A DNA stretch of 64,000 bases from Nemertoderma westbladi (Eukaryota; Xenacoelomorpha; Nemertodermatida; Nemertodermatidae), in the NCBI GenBank assembly GCA_032718475.1, contig JAUCBJ010000826.1, forward strand, positions 28,532-92,531. The letters are read 5' to 3'. Under the pieces are notes generated by a model. It saw only the letters and a program-made list of their open reading frames with translations. It had not been told where the DNA came from and ran no database searches. The translations under genes and the position numbers were made by a program. Numbering within the stretch: the first letter of the stretch is position 1; each line of letters starts with the position of its first letter. Shown here in pieces: positions 1-10,293 of the stretch.

Positions 1-748
1 AGTGTCAAGCTTGGGGGAACCAATGAGACACCTCCAATGTTATATAGTGTCTGGTTGGAGATGTGTGCATTGTACTTGACACAATGAACCCGGCGTAGCA
101 TTCTTGTGAATGTGCCATCCAGAGATTTGGTGTCCTCAGCAGTTAGAGCCCAGCATGGACTCCCATAGAGGAGTACTGGAACTACTGCTGCTCTAAATAA
201 TCGGACCTTAAGTTTCCGATTAATTCTCGGTGACTTCCAAATCCTGGAAAGCCTATTCAAGGCTGCCCATGCCTTTCCCTTACGTATTCGAAGGTCCTCA
301 CCTGACTTCCGGATCCATGATCCCAGGTAACAGAAGTCGTCCACATGCTCAAGCATACCATCCTTTGAGCTTATGCTCATCCGATCAGAGACTTGCTGAG
401 GACTTTCAAAGTTAACGGTCAGAATTTTGGTCTTTCTGGAGTTAATAAAAAGACCAACACTAGAAGCAGCATGTTCTAATGAGCTGAGGAGCCGTTGGGC
501 TCCCTCTAATGATTCTGAGAGTACTCCTAAGTCATCAGCAAAGTCTAGATCAGTTAGGTACTTGGCAAGATTTCCTCGACTTCTGGAGCCAGTAGGTGGA
601 GTTATCATCACCCCATCATCATTATGATGATCTAAGGACATGCGTAGAACATAGTCAACCACAATAATGAACAAGAATGGTGCAAGTGTGTCTCCTTGGA
701 GGACGCCCCATAACACTTCAAATGGTTCTGTGTCACCGTCCAAGTAGC
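1..748 (-). mobile_element. RTE-like LINE, 3' reverse-transcriptase fragment
   Basis: This is a decayed piece of the C-terminal reverse-transcriptase part of a non-LTR retrotransposon read on the minus strand. It is almost the same sequence as the minus-strand copy at 59990-60735, including the stretch coding for the LDFADDLGVLSES catalytic motif (near 535-560) and the downstream FCYLGSWIRKSGEDL region (near 310-330). Homology to the longer copy stops near base 745, where an inverted-repeat element begins. The window edge cuts off the 3' end. The clade (RTE-like rather than CR1) is judged from the thumb and tail sequence and from the short TAG-repeat 3' ends of related copies. Confidence 0.85.
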
Positions 749-749
749 C

Positions 750-1142
750 AAGGGGCCGTCCAAGTATGACGTCAGCACTTTAGGGGGGGGGGGGGGGGGG
801 GGGGTGGGGGGTTGGGAAAATCTGATGACGTGCTGATGAGGGGAGGGGAGGGGGTCAGCCAAAATCTGATGTTAGCATGTTCATTTATAGGTGCTAGAAG
901 AGATATAGCAGAAGAGTAAATAGCTTGCCTATTTTAATTGTTCAAAGTCACCGAAGGCCCGTAGCACGACCTTCTGTTTCAGTTACCAGTCACCATGTTT
1001 CAGTGATTAGGACGCGAAAATTTTTTTAATCTGATTTAGGGGAGGGGGGGAGTCAACGCCTATCTGATGACATCTGATTTAGTGGAGGGAGGGGGTCAAC
1101 ATTTTGGGGAAAAGTGCAGACGTCATACTTGGACGGCCCCTT
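750..1142. mobile_element. Short terminal-inverted-repeat element (MITE-like)
   Basis: About 31 bp at the left end (750-781, beginning AAGGGGCCGTCCAAGTATGA) recurs in reverse complement at the right end (1112-1142) with one visible mismatch. The interior has a long G run (782-804) and repeated GGGGAGGG and ATCTGAT words, and no coding frame. The left flank is LINE and the right flank is LTR, so no target duplication can be read. The superfamily is not identified. Confidence 0.75.
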
Positions 1143-1576
1143 ATATGTGACTAAAATTAGTGAAGGTCGGCAGATCGGTGTGCCGCATTGTGGAGTAGTG
1201 TGCATGACTGTGACAGATAACAAAGCATACGTGAATCATTAGCCATCCCGTTGTGTTTAGTGTAAGTCATAACTCTGTTTACATACTTAGAGCGCCACGT
1301 CCTAAAGGAACTGTTAATATTTCCCGAAAGTGAGTAATATTTGTCAGAGATTATATATTAACGATCAATCGAATAGTACAGTAGGCCTACACTGCAATAA
1401 GGTCAGAGCTTCCGAATCCAGTCTCCCGGGTAAATCCAGTGGGTGAATGGTCGCACATAGGCTGGCTTCGGCTAATGTAGTGTATCAAATACTTGTCATA
1501 GGCTAAAGTGGATTTATAACCTAGAAGACACCTAAATTTGGCAGGTTAAACTGCTAAAGGTCTAAAAGCGCGAACA
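1143..1576 (+). repeat. Truncated LTR, 3' part, same family as the 1803-15020 element
   Basis: The sequence matches the last ~430 bp of the LTRs at 1803-3000 and 13805-15020, ending in the same CGCGAACA. It is clearly more diverged from those two LTRs than they are from each other, so it is an older insertion. It keeps the AGCGCCACGTCCT segment that the adjacent 5' LTR has lost. Confidence 0.85.
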
Positions 1577-1802
1577 ACTAAAATGTTTATTATTTTATTT
1601 AAAGGAAGCTAATGATGTCTATTTATATTAGTATATTACAGTATAATATCATTATAATGAAAAAACAAAGTGGAAGCCAGTAATTTTAAACATAAATCAA
1701 TTACAGAGAGATTTTCGCCCCAGTCTAACTAAACAACTGTACTGAAATTTTGACTAAAAGTATTTTGGGCTGGTAAATATCAGGTTCATAATCATTAATT
1801 GG

Positions 1803-3000
1803 TGTAAAAGCTTTTGCGGATATAACCAGTCTTTTTTACCGCAATATACCGTGTAGGTGTTTTAGCGGACATAACAAGCCATTTTCTCCGCAATGTACCG
1901 TATGGGTGTTTTAGCGGACATAACAAGCCATTTTCTGCCGCAATGCGCCTAATACTCTAAAAGACTGGAACTCAGATGACGAAATCTGTCAGCTGATTTA
2001 CTGTAAACGTGGCACATCTCTTTGTTCAGCTCGCTCGGCCAATCAGAGCGATTTTCATTTTATCTTGTACAGAGGCCTATGGAAAACCGCGCAATGCATT
2101 ACGGTTTTTGTTTACCTTTCTGAGCCTCAGAACATCGGCTTAGAAATTATTCTGTGCTTCTGTAGAAGTTTCAGACTTTGGCCAACATTAGACGGCTTTG
2201 ATTAGAAGAATGTAAATCTATTATCTGGCCCTACTGGATGCCTTACTGGCCACCAACTGACTGCTGGCTGAACAACTGCACTGTGCTGACTGAGCAACAC
2301 TCGGCACCTACCGACATACTGACTTTCACCGCATTATTTTACTTCTGTTTACTGTCTGTTATTAATTGTTATATGTTGATGGATATGTTGTTATATTTGG
2401 AGAATACCGATAAATAATCACAAAACCCGCAATCTTCTTGATTACTGAAGGTAAGAGGGACCGGTTACCTGTAGCAATTGCGACTTACATTATAGTGGTT
2501 TTTGTGTGAATTAAATGCTATTTCATAATCCCTACATGTGTCAGTTGCTATCCTCCTTATATATGATCAAATTCAGTGACGGTCGGCAGGTCAGTGTGCA
2601 GCAGTGTGAAGTCGTGTGCAGTAGTGTGACAGATAATAAAGCATCTCGTAAAGAATGTGCTATTTACGAAACTCATTAGCCATCTAGTTGTGATTAGTAT
2701 AAGTCATAACTCTGTTTTATACTTAAAGGAACTGTTAATATTTCCCCGAAAGTGAATAATATTGTCAGAGATTATATAGTAACGATCAATCGAATAATAC
2801 AGTAGGTTTGCAACGCAATAAATTTCGAGGCACCCGAATCCAGTCTCCCTTAACTGTGGGTGAATGATCGCGCATAGACTGGCTTCGGCTAATGTTACTT
2901 CATGTGCACTAAATACTTGTTATAGGCTAAAGTCGATTTATAAACAAGAGGACACCTAAAATTGGCAGGTTAAACTGCTAAAGGTCTGAAAGCGCGAACA
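1803..3000 (+). repeat. 5' LTR of the BEL/Pao element
   Basis: 1198 bp starting TGTAAAAGC and ending GCGCGAACA. It is collinear with 13805-15020; the length difference is fully explained by one 18-bp deletion near 2725, between two copies of TAAAG. LTR promoter signals could not be assigned with confidence. Confidence 0.92.
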
Positions 3001-4603
3001 ATAATAGATTTCAGTTTCTGATTGCAGAGTAGACATTAAATATAGTTGTCTATTGTTCTGGTAAGAACAATAATAGATTTTTAGTTTCTTTATTGCACCG
3101 TAGGCAATAAAGTCGAAAGTACAGGTCGAACGGTAAGCTGTAGGCCTAACTGCCCAACTACCCGAACCGGTACTTACAGGTACAACAGTATTATTCGATT
3201 TTGATAATTATATACCGGTAGGTCTTGATATTTAATCAGAGACTGCAGCCCTGGTTTTTTATTAGGATTTTACTTATTTCTGTCAGTTTTATTGATCTGT
3301 AAGTGTAATATTGAGCAGAAGGTGTGTAAGCCCGCTCAAATTGTACAAATAATTTGTAGGCTGGATTGTTGTCTGATTGTTGTTAGGTCTGAAGAGATTG
3401 CAGTGTGTGTAGAGTGTATGTCCGATAAAGTACTAGTTAGGAAGGTGGGGGCATCCAGTGTTGTAAGGTAAATCCCCCCCCGAAAGAATAAGTCGTACTA
3501 CTCGGTTAGAACGCATACTAACTAACCATTTCGGAGTCTGCATATAATGTAGTTTATTTAGGCTTGTTAGTAGTCTGCCAGCGTTTGGTCTGTATTTTGT
3601 TTGTGTAGTCTGCACGGGTAGCGTAATATTTATTATTCAGAGTATATGCGAGTATTCGCAACCTACATAACTCCCCAAGTTTATTCCTACAGTAATTGTG
3701 CTTGTTATACATACCGTTATAGTTAAATTAACCCCGGTACTACATCAGGGCTGCTTCGCGTAGGTAAAGACTGGTGATTTTATGCTCTAGTCACTCCAGC
3801 AGATACCGTGGTTCTTTTAGCTGTACAAGTATATTTAACTGCTGGTTATTTGTTGTATAAGTACTTGTACCTAATTTAGGGTTTAGTGTACAGTGCTTTC
3901 CGAAAGTAATTAGTGTGTAGGCAGTATATTTGTGTTGTAAAGTGGTTAATAGGCACGTTAGCTCTGGTTGGCTGCGGTAATTAACTTCTAGGTAAGGACA
4001 CTCCGGGTACATAACGTAGTACTTATAGAGCTGTAGAGCTAAAGACTATAAGTCGTCAACGGTGGTATTTTTTTATCTGGATAACGCAATTTGTTTACTA
4101 CTGCTTAATTATTTTCAAATACCGTAGTATCCTGTCCGTTTGTAATAACCAGAAATTCTAACTCCTTGTTAGGCTGGTTTGTAGATTTCCTGTAAAATTA
4201 CCCTAAAATTTGTACGTGTAACTTTTGGAGTTTATTTAGAGATTGTAATCTCACAGAGTAACTGTATGTAATTTGTAGTAATAAGTAACTTAGTAAAGTA
4301 GCATTATTTGTTTTAGTGTCCAACAAGTAGCACTCCACTGAGAGCGTTCAGCTTCTGTGTAGTGACTCCTCACCCAGAAATAATAACATTTATTTCAAAC
4401 ATTGACAAAAACCCTTGTACGGGTACATAATATATTATAAATCAACTCAAACCGATTTATAAAATAGTAGGCCTGTTATACATCAATTAGGTCTTAATAT
4501 CAGTTGGGCTACTGCTTAATAACAGTAATAAAGTAAAGAAAAGTAACCTTAAAATTCAGAAATTCAGTTATTCTAAAATTATTGACATTACCGGTATTTA
4601 TAG

Positions 4604-5095
4604 TAGGCTTATTATATTTATTTATATAAATTTGGCTGAAATTATATACCGGTATTCTGTAATTAATCCTGGTCTATAATAATACTTATATATACTATAA
4701 GTGTATGCTGTATACCGGTATTTACGATAGGCTTATTATATAAAGGCGGGGTAGCTCAGTTGGTTGAGCGCCGGGCCTGCAATCTAATGGTTGTAGGTTC
4801 AGCCCCGCCAGGGTCCACTCAGCCTTTCATCCACTGGGGTCGATAAAATGAGTACCAGTTGAGTACCAGTTAAACAACTGGGAGCAAATCTTGGGATAGG
4901 AGTAGCGCCCACCCCTACCCTCGGGTAGCAGCTATCGAAAGAGGAGCCTTCGGGTCGCCTCCGGCTTCGGCCGACCGTTTGCTTTTTTTTTTATTATATT
5001 TATTTATATAAATTTATGCTGAAATTATATACCGGTATTCTGTGACAAATCCTAATCTGTAATAATACTTATATATATACTATAAGTGTATACCG
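4604..5095. repeat. Tandem repeat, ~122-bp unit, split by a SINE
   Basis: Two units share TAGGCTTATTATATTTATTT, then GCTGAAATTATATACCGG and ACTATAAGTGTAT. The first runs from about 4604 to 4725. The second starts near 4726, is interrupted by the SINE at 4745-4990, and resumes at 4991. Confidence 0.75.
4745..4990 (+). mobile_element. tRNA-derived SINE
   Basis: The head looks like a tRNA: GGCGGGG pairs with CCCCGCC, the A box is TAGCTCAGTTGG and the B box is GGTTCAGCCCC. A conserved-looking body follows (CTTTCATCCACTGG, then GGTCGATAAAATGAGTACCA, resembling bodies I recall from molluscan SINEs) and a T-rich tail. The nine bases TTATTATAT occur on both sides (4733-4741 and 4991-4999), a plausible target duplication. 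The anticodon stem does not pair, so this is a SINE and not a tRNA gene. Confidence 0.8.
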
Positions 5096-5238
5096 GTATT
5101 CTAATATATTATATATATATCGCGTTACATTGAGTAACGATATCGGTAATTAATTACTAGGCTTACAGTTGATACTGAATTACTAGACTTGCTTTAACTG
5201 TCGTTTATAGTAGTAAGCATTCAACTGTACAATCAAAC

Positions 5239-6819
5239 ATGGCTGACACAAAGCAAACTCTGTCAGATAGTCTCCTAGAAAGAACAGTCTGCGACTCCGA
5301 CAGGAGCGCCGAACATTTGAGACCGAAGTCCAAGTCCCCTCCTACTGTAAGAAAGGTCATCCCTCCAGTAGTAGTATCAGACCCTAGGCTAGTAAAGCAC
5401 CATAGGTCTATCATAGGCACTCGGGCTCAAGTCAAGCGGGACCAAGAGGCAGCTGTTAAACAGCAGCAACACCCGAACCGAGAACTTATTTCTCAGTGGC
5501 CCGATAGCTCCAGTAGTTCAGATACTGTAGAGTTGACACCCGAGCGCGGAGCAAAGATGGCAGAAGCAGTTTATTCGGATCCACTTCTCATTCTTCCTGA
5601 AGCCATACTCACTAGGGTATTGATTGCGGTGGAGGAACATCAAATCGATTGGGCGAGAAGTAAGCGATCGACCAAGGACAGTTATGCGGGATACACAATG
5701 GAAGAACTGAAGTCTATTGTCGAGACGCAATGGAACTTCCCCAGACCCGGACTCCCGTTTAACTTATCGGAAGCTGCCTGGGAGGACTTATACAGGATGG
5801 GAGTGGTAAAGGACACTAGAGATCCAGCTGTGTGGAAGAGGTCGGCAGCAGGATATGTACAGGGATTCTTCAGCTCTTTGGAGCGATTAGAGGAACACCT
5901 GTTTCAACAACCCCAAGGACCGCAAGAGAAGGGAGAGCTGCTTTATCAAGTTCGAGAACGAATCTTACGAATCAGACTAATCCTTTCCGCCTTTGAGGAA
6001 GCCTCGAAGAGAAGCCAAGACACGTCGTTGCAAGTTGCCGTAAAGACTTGGTTCCAACGGGTGAGTCTTAAAGTCCAAGGAACGACACAATGGCAAATTT
6101 AGCTAACTGAGCGCGCGACCCACGGAGAATCAACAGACGCTACCTTTTCTCAGGTGGAAAGCGACGTTACATCAGAGAAACCTCAGAAGAAGGACGCTAT
6201 TGACATCTATCTGTCGGACTATCAACGATTTATAGGTGACAAAGAGTTAAGGAGACGGCTAGCTGGACTTCACCCTAATAGTGAGGGAGCCAAGTTTGTG
6301 TTAGACTCATTAGATGCGGAAATGTTAGCCGCGGACCAGGCTAAATTTGATGAAAGCATCCGCATCGCTAGGTTCCAAGAAGAGCAGCTAAAGAAAAAAC
6401 AGATAGAAGACAGACAGGAAGCGGCAACGGCAGCGGTAGAGACTGAAAGAAAAGCAGCAGCGGCAGCAGTAGAAGCAGAAAGAAAAGCGGCAGCAGCAGC
6501 TGCAGAAGCAGAAAGAAAAGCTGCAGAAGCGGAAAGATAAGCGGCAGAGGCGGAAAGAGAAGCGACAGCAGTAGCTGCAGAAGTTGAAGGTAAGGCAGCA
6601 GTGGCAGTGGCGGAAACAAAACGGAGGGCATCTGAAGAGACAACCCAACTAGAGTTGGAAAATCTTCAAGAGAAGCAAGACTACTTAAATAAACAGAGAA
6701 CAGCTAGTCAGATGCAGATGATAAGTCGATCTACTCCCAAGAGACAGGGATTTACATCATCTGATGAAGGCGATACAACAGATCCTGAAGGCGGAGGAAA
6801 TAGATCTCGTTCCAGCTGA
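5239..6819 (+). pseudogene. Gag-like N-terminal region of the BEL/Pao element
   Basis: One continuous frame starts at the ATG at 5239 and runs to a TGA at 6817, with a TAG at 6100 and a TAA at 6538. The first ~270 residues are globular and charged. They are followed by a strongly helical stretch (roughly 6350-6690) of A/E/K/R repeats of the type AERKAAAAA, which should form a coiled coil. The TAG at 6100 falls inside a predicted 93-nt intron (6061-6153). The TAA at 6538 replaces an AAA lysine seen in the neighbouring repeats. A similar arrangement, globular part then coiled coil, occurs in the decayed frame at 17824-19671 on the minus strand. The role as a capsid-precursor extension is inferred from its position upstream of the recognisable gag domain. 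Confidence 0.6.
6061..6153 (+). other. Predicted in-frame 93-nt intron in gag
   Basis: A good 5' splice site (CGG|GTGAGT) at 6061 and a good 3' site (CCTTTTCTCAG|GTGG) at 6153 delimit 93 nt. Removing them keeps the frame (…WFQR joined to VESDV…) and removes the TAG at 6100. The call is from sequence only. Confidence 0.5.
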
Positions 6820-7635
6820 CATAGAAGAACGCCGCACCGTCAGAAATTGCCTAATTTGCCCCCAGCTCGTGTGAAGGCAACTAGCTAGTGTAGACTTAGG
6901 TAGTACAGAACCCACAGACCAAATTATTAGAGTAGAAAGACTCCCTACTATAGTAGATGAGCCTGAAATAATTAGGCCTGTTCTCGAAGCCACCCCCTCT
7001 GTGATAGAGACCTCTGTACTTCCAGAACCTAACTCTAAATTCCCTTTGCACAGTACTAAACTACCTGTGCCCAAGCCCCTGAATCTGTCCCAGTCCTGGA
7101 CGCCGAGCGAGACATCAATGATTTGTCGCCCGTCGTCCCTCGTCTACCCGCTACTATGTTGGCGGCTCCCGCTTCGGCGGTAGAGTGGGTGGATGAGCGA
7201 CGGCGGGGGATGGATCTCCTGCTCGGACAATTGGAGGAAAATCGATTACGTTCCTCCCAGCAGGTCCGAGAAATGGAAGGGACTGTTCAGCAGTTAAAGG
7301 GAACAGTAAGAGAGGGTAGGTTAGAGTTGCAAGAAGTGCAGCAGAGTATCGCTTTAGAATGCGATAAATTGGTAACTATACAAAGGGGTATACCACCACC
7401 CCCTATAATAATGTGTCAACCTGTTAGGTCTGAAGTATTTCGTGCGCAAGGTGTGGAGCCTACACGCATCTATACTGCTAGTGAAGTAGATATTCCTATA
7501 GTAAACCCTATTAAGGATAATTATAAACCTGTTGATAATGATATTCCATATAGACCTGATCATAATCCGATAAATTTATATACCGATAACTCGATATTAA
7601 ATAATACGATGGCCCAATAAAGTTTTACTAGTCAA
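6820..7635 (+). pseudogene. Gag middle region with coiled coil
   Basis: From about 6880 to 7120 the sensible reading shifts to another frame (…TEPTDQIIRVERLPTIVDEP…). It returns to the first frame at about 7100, giving 7123-7620, a 165-codon stretch. That stretch has a predicted coiled coil (about 7180-7370, many L/E/Q/R heptads) and a tail rich in Pro, Asn and Asp. A TAA at 7618 (CAA to TAA would explain it) separates it from the next gag segment in the same frame. No named domain is recognised here. Confidence 0.5.
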
Positions 7636-9438
7636 ATGGCTAGAACTGAAGCCCGTCAAGCAGTAAAGGTGGGAGAGATCGTCAAGTTCAATGGAGATGA
7701 GATGAAATGGTTACCTTTTAATGAATATTACAAAGATAACATACAGAACTCTGTACTATCTAACGGAAAGAAACTTAGATTCCTCATCGAGTGCTTGGAA
7801 GGACCTCCCAAGTTAATGGCGTTAAAGTTTATTAGACATCCAGATGGATTGAGACAAGTTTAGGATACACTAAACATCAGGTATGGTAATAGGACTAACA
7901 TAGCTAGGTATTTGTATGCGAAATTAGTAGCGCCCCGAAAGTTTCTTAGCAGCGGGATTATAGAATTTTCCGATGAGATTCAGGAGATCTGTAGACAACT
8001 AGATTGGTTAGGTAAGTCTCAAGAATACCAGAATTCTATGGTTGTAGGAGCCTTAGCATCAACTTTGCCAAAGGGTGGAGTAGGTACTCGCTGGGACAAA
8101 AAGGTTCTCTATATGATGGACCAGCAACAAAGAGAACCTACCATGGCTGATCTCATGTCATTCTTAGATGGAGAGGTAAGATTACAGCTCCTAAAGCAGT
8201 CCCGAGAGAAGACACCGGAAAATAAGGTGAGTGAAAAACCCGTTTCTAGGAAAAAGGTAACACCAGTGTGTTATACAGATGACGGCGAAAGCCAGACCTC
8301 TCACGAGGAGAACAGCGGGAAAGACACCAAAAGATCTTATTATGTCAACAAAACACGTAAAGACGTAAGTAAATCTAAGTCTCGAACCAGTGACAGGAGA
8401 GAACAGAAGATAGAATATATAACCAGTGACAGGAGAGAACAGGTAACAACTCCTCCCACGTCTCCTAAGAGAATTCATGGAAGAAAGCCCGAGGAAAGAA
8501 CAAGTGTGCACCACACAGCACAGGTTAAAGTAAGTAACATCAAGCCCAAATGTGTATTGTGCGACGGGCCACATCGCTTGAGTGGGTGTGATGAATTCCT
8601 GAAGAAATCCCTTAAGGATAGACGTGATGTCATGTGGGATAAGCTGTTGTGTTATAATTGTCTCAGACGAGGGTACCAACGGCGGACCTGTTACTCAGAT
8701 GCTAGGTGTGCTAAGTGCTGCGCGAAACATCATATCTTGCTGCACACAGAATTTGAAAGAACCCGCACGAGTCAGGTAAGTGAGCCCGAACTACATGTCC
8801 AATTCAGTGATGTGAACGACACTGACCACAGCTCTGAGATGGAAGGATTCTACACCGACGAATTCTCCGACGAAAACGAATCCTGTTATATGACAAATAC
8901 CGCAGTGTATCGAGCGCTTACGTATGAGACTGAAACTGATAATGAAGTCCAATCGACTATTCCGGACAGACAACCAACTTGGAAAGCGCCAACTTCCAAC
9001 GTCAGAATCCGGGAATTCCCAGTGGTGCAGCTGAGATTCCACGGGAAAGGTAAGAGTTTTATTGTAAACGCCCTCCTTGACTTCGGCAGCACAGGAACAT
9101 TCATCGACAAAGAACTAGCCGAAGACATCTTTGCTGGACAACCCAAGTTTCGAACTAAGTTGAACCTTTCAGGAATTATGCAGGTTTGGAAATCCACAGT
9201 AGCTACAGACTACTATGTAGGAGCGTTGTCCACTCCCCAGGACGAACTAGGAGAACACAGTATAAGGTTAGTAAAAATGGTGGTGATAAAGAACTTTGCT
9301 ACCAGCCAAGTGGAACCTTACAACTGGGATGAAGACGATTTTACCCAGCAGCATGATATCCCTAGAATCAACACCGACTACCCAGGAGTACAGATACTCA
9401 TCGGCCAAAATGCGCATGAGGCGCTAGAGACATTATAA
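7636..9438 (+). pseudogene. BEL/Pao Gag (DUF1759-type), CCHC array and aspartic protease
   Basis: This is the recognisable gag-protease core. The N-terminal part (7660-8200) has the BEL/Pao gag pattern: a VKFNGDEMKWLPFNEYY start, then KLRFLIECLEGPPK, with a TAG at 7861 where such proteins commonly have a tryptophan. A zinc-binding array lies at about 8551-8760: CX2CX3HX4C, then CX2CX4YX4C (the His is replaced by Tyr), then CX2CX4HX4H. The protease domain follows (9050-9430) with ALLDFGSTGTFID, where the usual active-site DSG reads DFG, and a later VQILIGQNAHEAL flap-side motif. The altered active site and the stops argue that it is inactive. The frame ends at a TAA at 9436 but stays open beyond it. 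Confidence 0.85.
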
Positions 9439-10293
9439 AAACGGCCTGCTCGACCGCAACCATTACAAACATATGCGGGAAGAACGAGAGTAGGTTGGTA
9501 CTTCACTGGACCTTCCCGTAGAACACTCATGGAAAGATTACCTAACGACCAAGTACATCAGGTGAGTGAATGGGAAGAAGAAATCAGTGAGGGAGAGAAC
9601 ACAACTGAGGGAACACCATACTCCTCAGATAATGACGATTTTAACTCTAATGTAGATCAATGGAGACATTGCCCTGGGACGATTAATCCAGCCGACATCG
9701 CTTCCAGAGGAGCAACTCCTCAATAACTGACAGATACTCCAGACTGGTTAGGTGGACCCGACTTCCTAAGTAAAGAAGAGGATGAATGGCCTCCTCATCT
9801 CACCACGGCTGAGATTAGACAAGCCAATGGAGCGGAGAAAGTCAAACCTAAAACCTGGACGAGTAAATCAAAGTTATTTAAACCCGTGATTGATCTGTCT
9901 GTACTACACATTTCAGGGGACGACGCTGTGGATCTAAACTCCCCCGCCACAAATAAATCTGTTGTGGAAATCAGAGAAAGAGACTGGAAATCTGGAACAC
10001 CAGACGTCTCGCAGGGGCTCTCACCTCTCCTGCAGAGAGCGATAAACCACTATAGCTCCTGGAATCGGCTTTGTAAGGCCGTCGTGTATTTGAAGCGATG
10101 TTTCCATCGTCACTATTCCAGGACGAAGAAGAAACCTGGAATTGTATTCGAAACACAACAACTCAATCGCCCAGTTGGTCGTTTATGTTTACTGGAAAGA
10201 GACAGAGAACTATCCGGAAACTATGGAAGGCAAGATACTCTTCCCACGACCACCTCCCTAATCCTACAAACATCTAGGGACTCCCCAACGTAA
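9439..10293 (+). pseudogene. Remnant of BEL/Pao pol: protease tail fused to RNase H end and linker
   Basis: In the same frame as gag the sequence reads GRTRVGWYFTGPSRRTLMER, the end of a BEL/Pao protease. After an acidic stretch it jumps to WRHCPGTINPADIASRG, the end of BEL/Pao RNase H. The linker that normally precedes integrase follows (DWLGGPDFLSKEEDEWPP, then SWNRLCKAVVYLKRC). A TAA at 9724 sits where a glutamine codon is expected. The whole reverse transcriptase and most of RNase H have been removed by a deletion that keeps the frame. No integrase domain is present after 10293. Confidence 0.8.

Larger units (their letters stand above)
3001..5238 (+). other. Leader of the BEL/Pao element, non-coding
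   Basis: About 2.2 kb of AT-rich sequence between the 5' LTR and the first gag ATG, with no convincing frame on either strand. A primer-binding site is not obvious right after the LTR. A ~60-bp segment starting ACAATAATAGATTT is repeated at 2998 and 3066. The 3' part holds a 122-bp tandem repeat with a SINE in it. Confidence 0.6.

Noticed and set aside
4745-4815. A tRNA gene
   Set aside because: The acceptor stem and both internal promoter boxes look right, but the anticodon stem does not pair, the T stem is incomplete and a SINE body and tail follow.
5205-5420. Minus-strand ORFs opposite the BEL/Pao gag (also 5518-5730, 8191-9197)
   Set aside because: Shadows of the gag frame, which has clear zinc-knuckle and protease motifs.
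6368-6648. Minus-strand Leu/Pro/Cys-rich ORFs
   Set aside because: Shadows of the Ala/Glu/Lys coiled-coil coding repeat on the plus strand.
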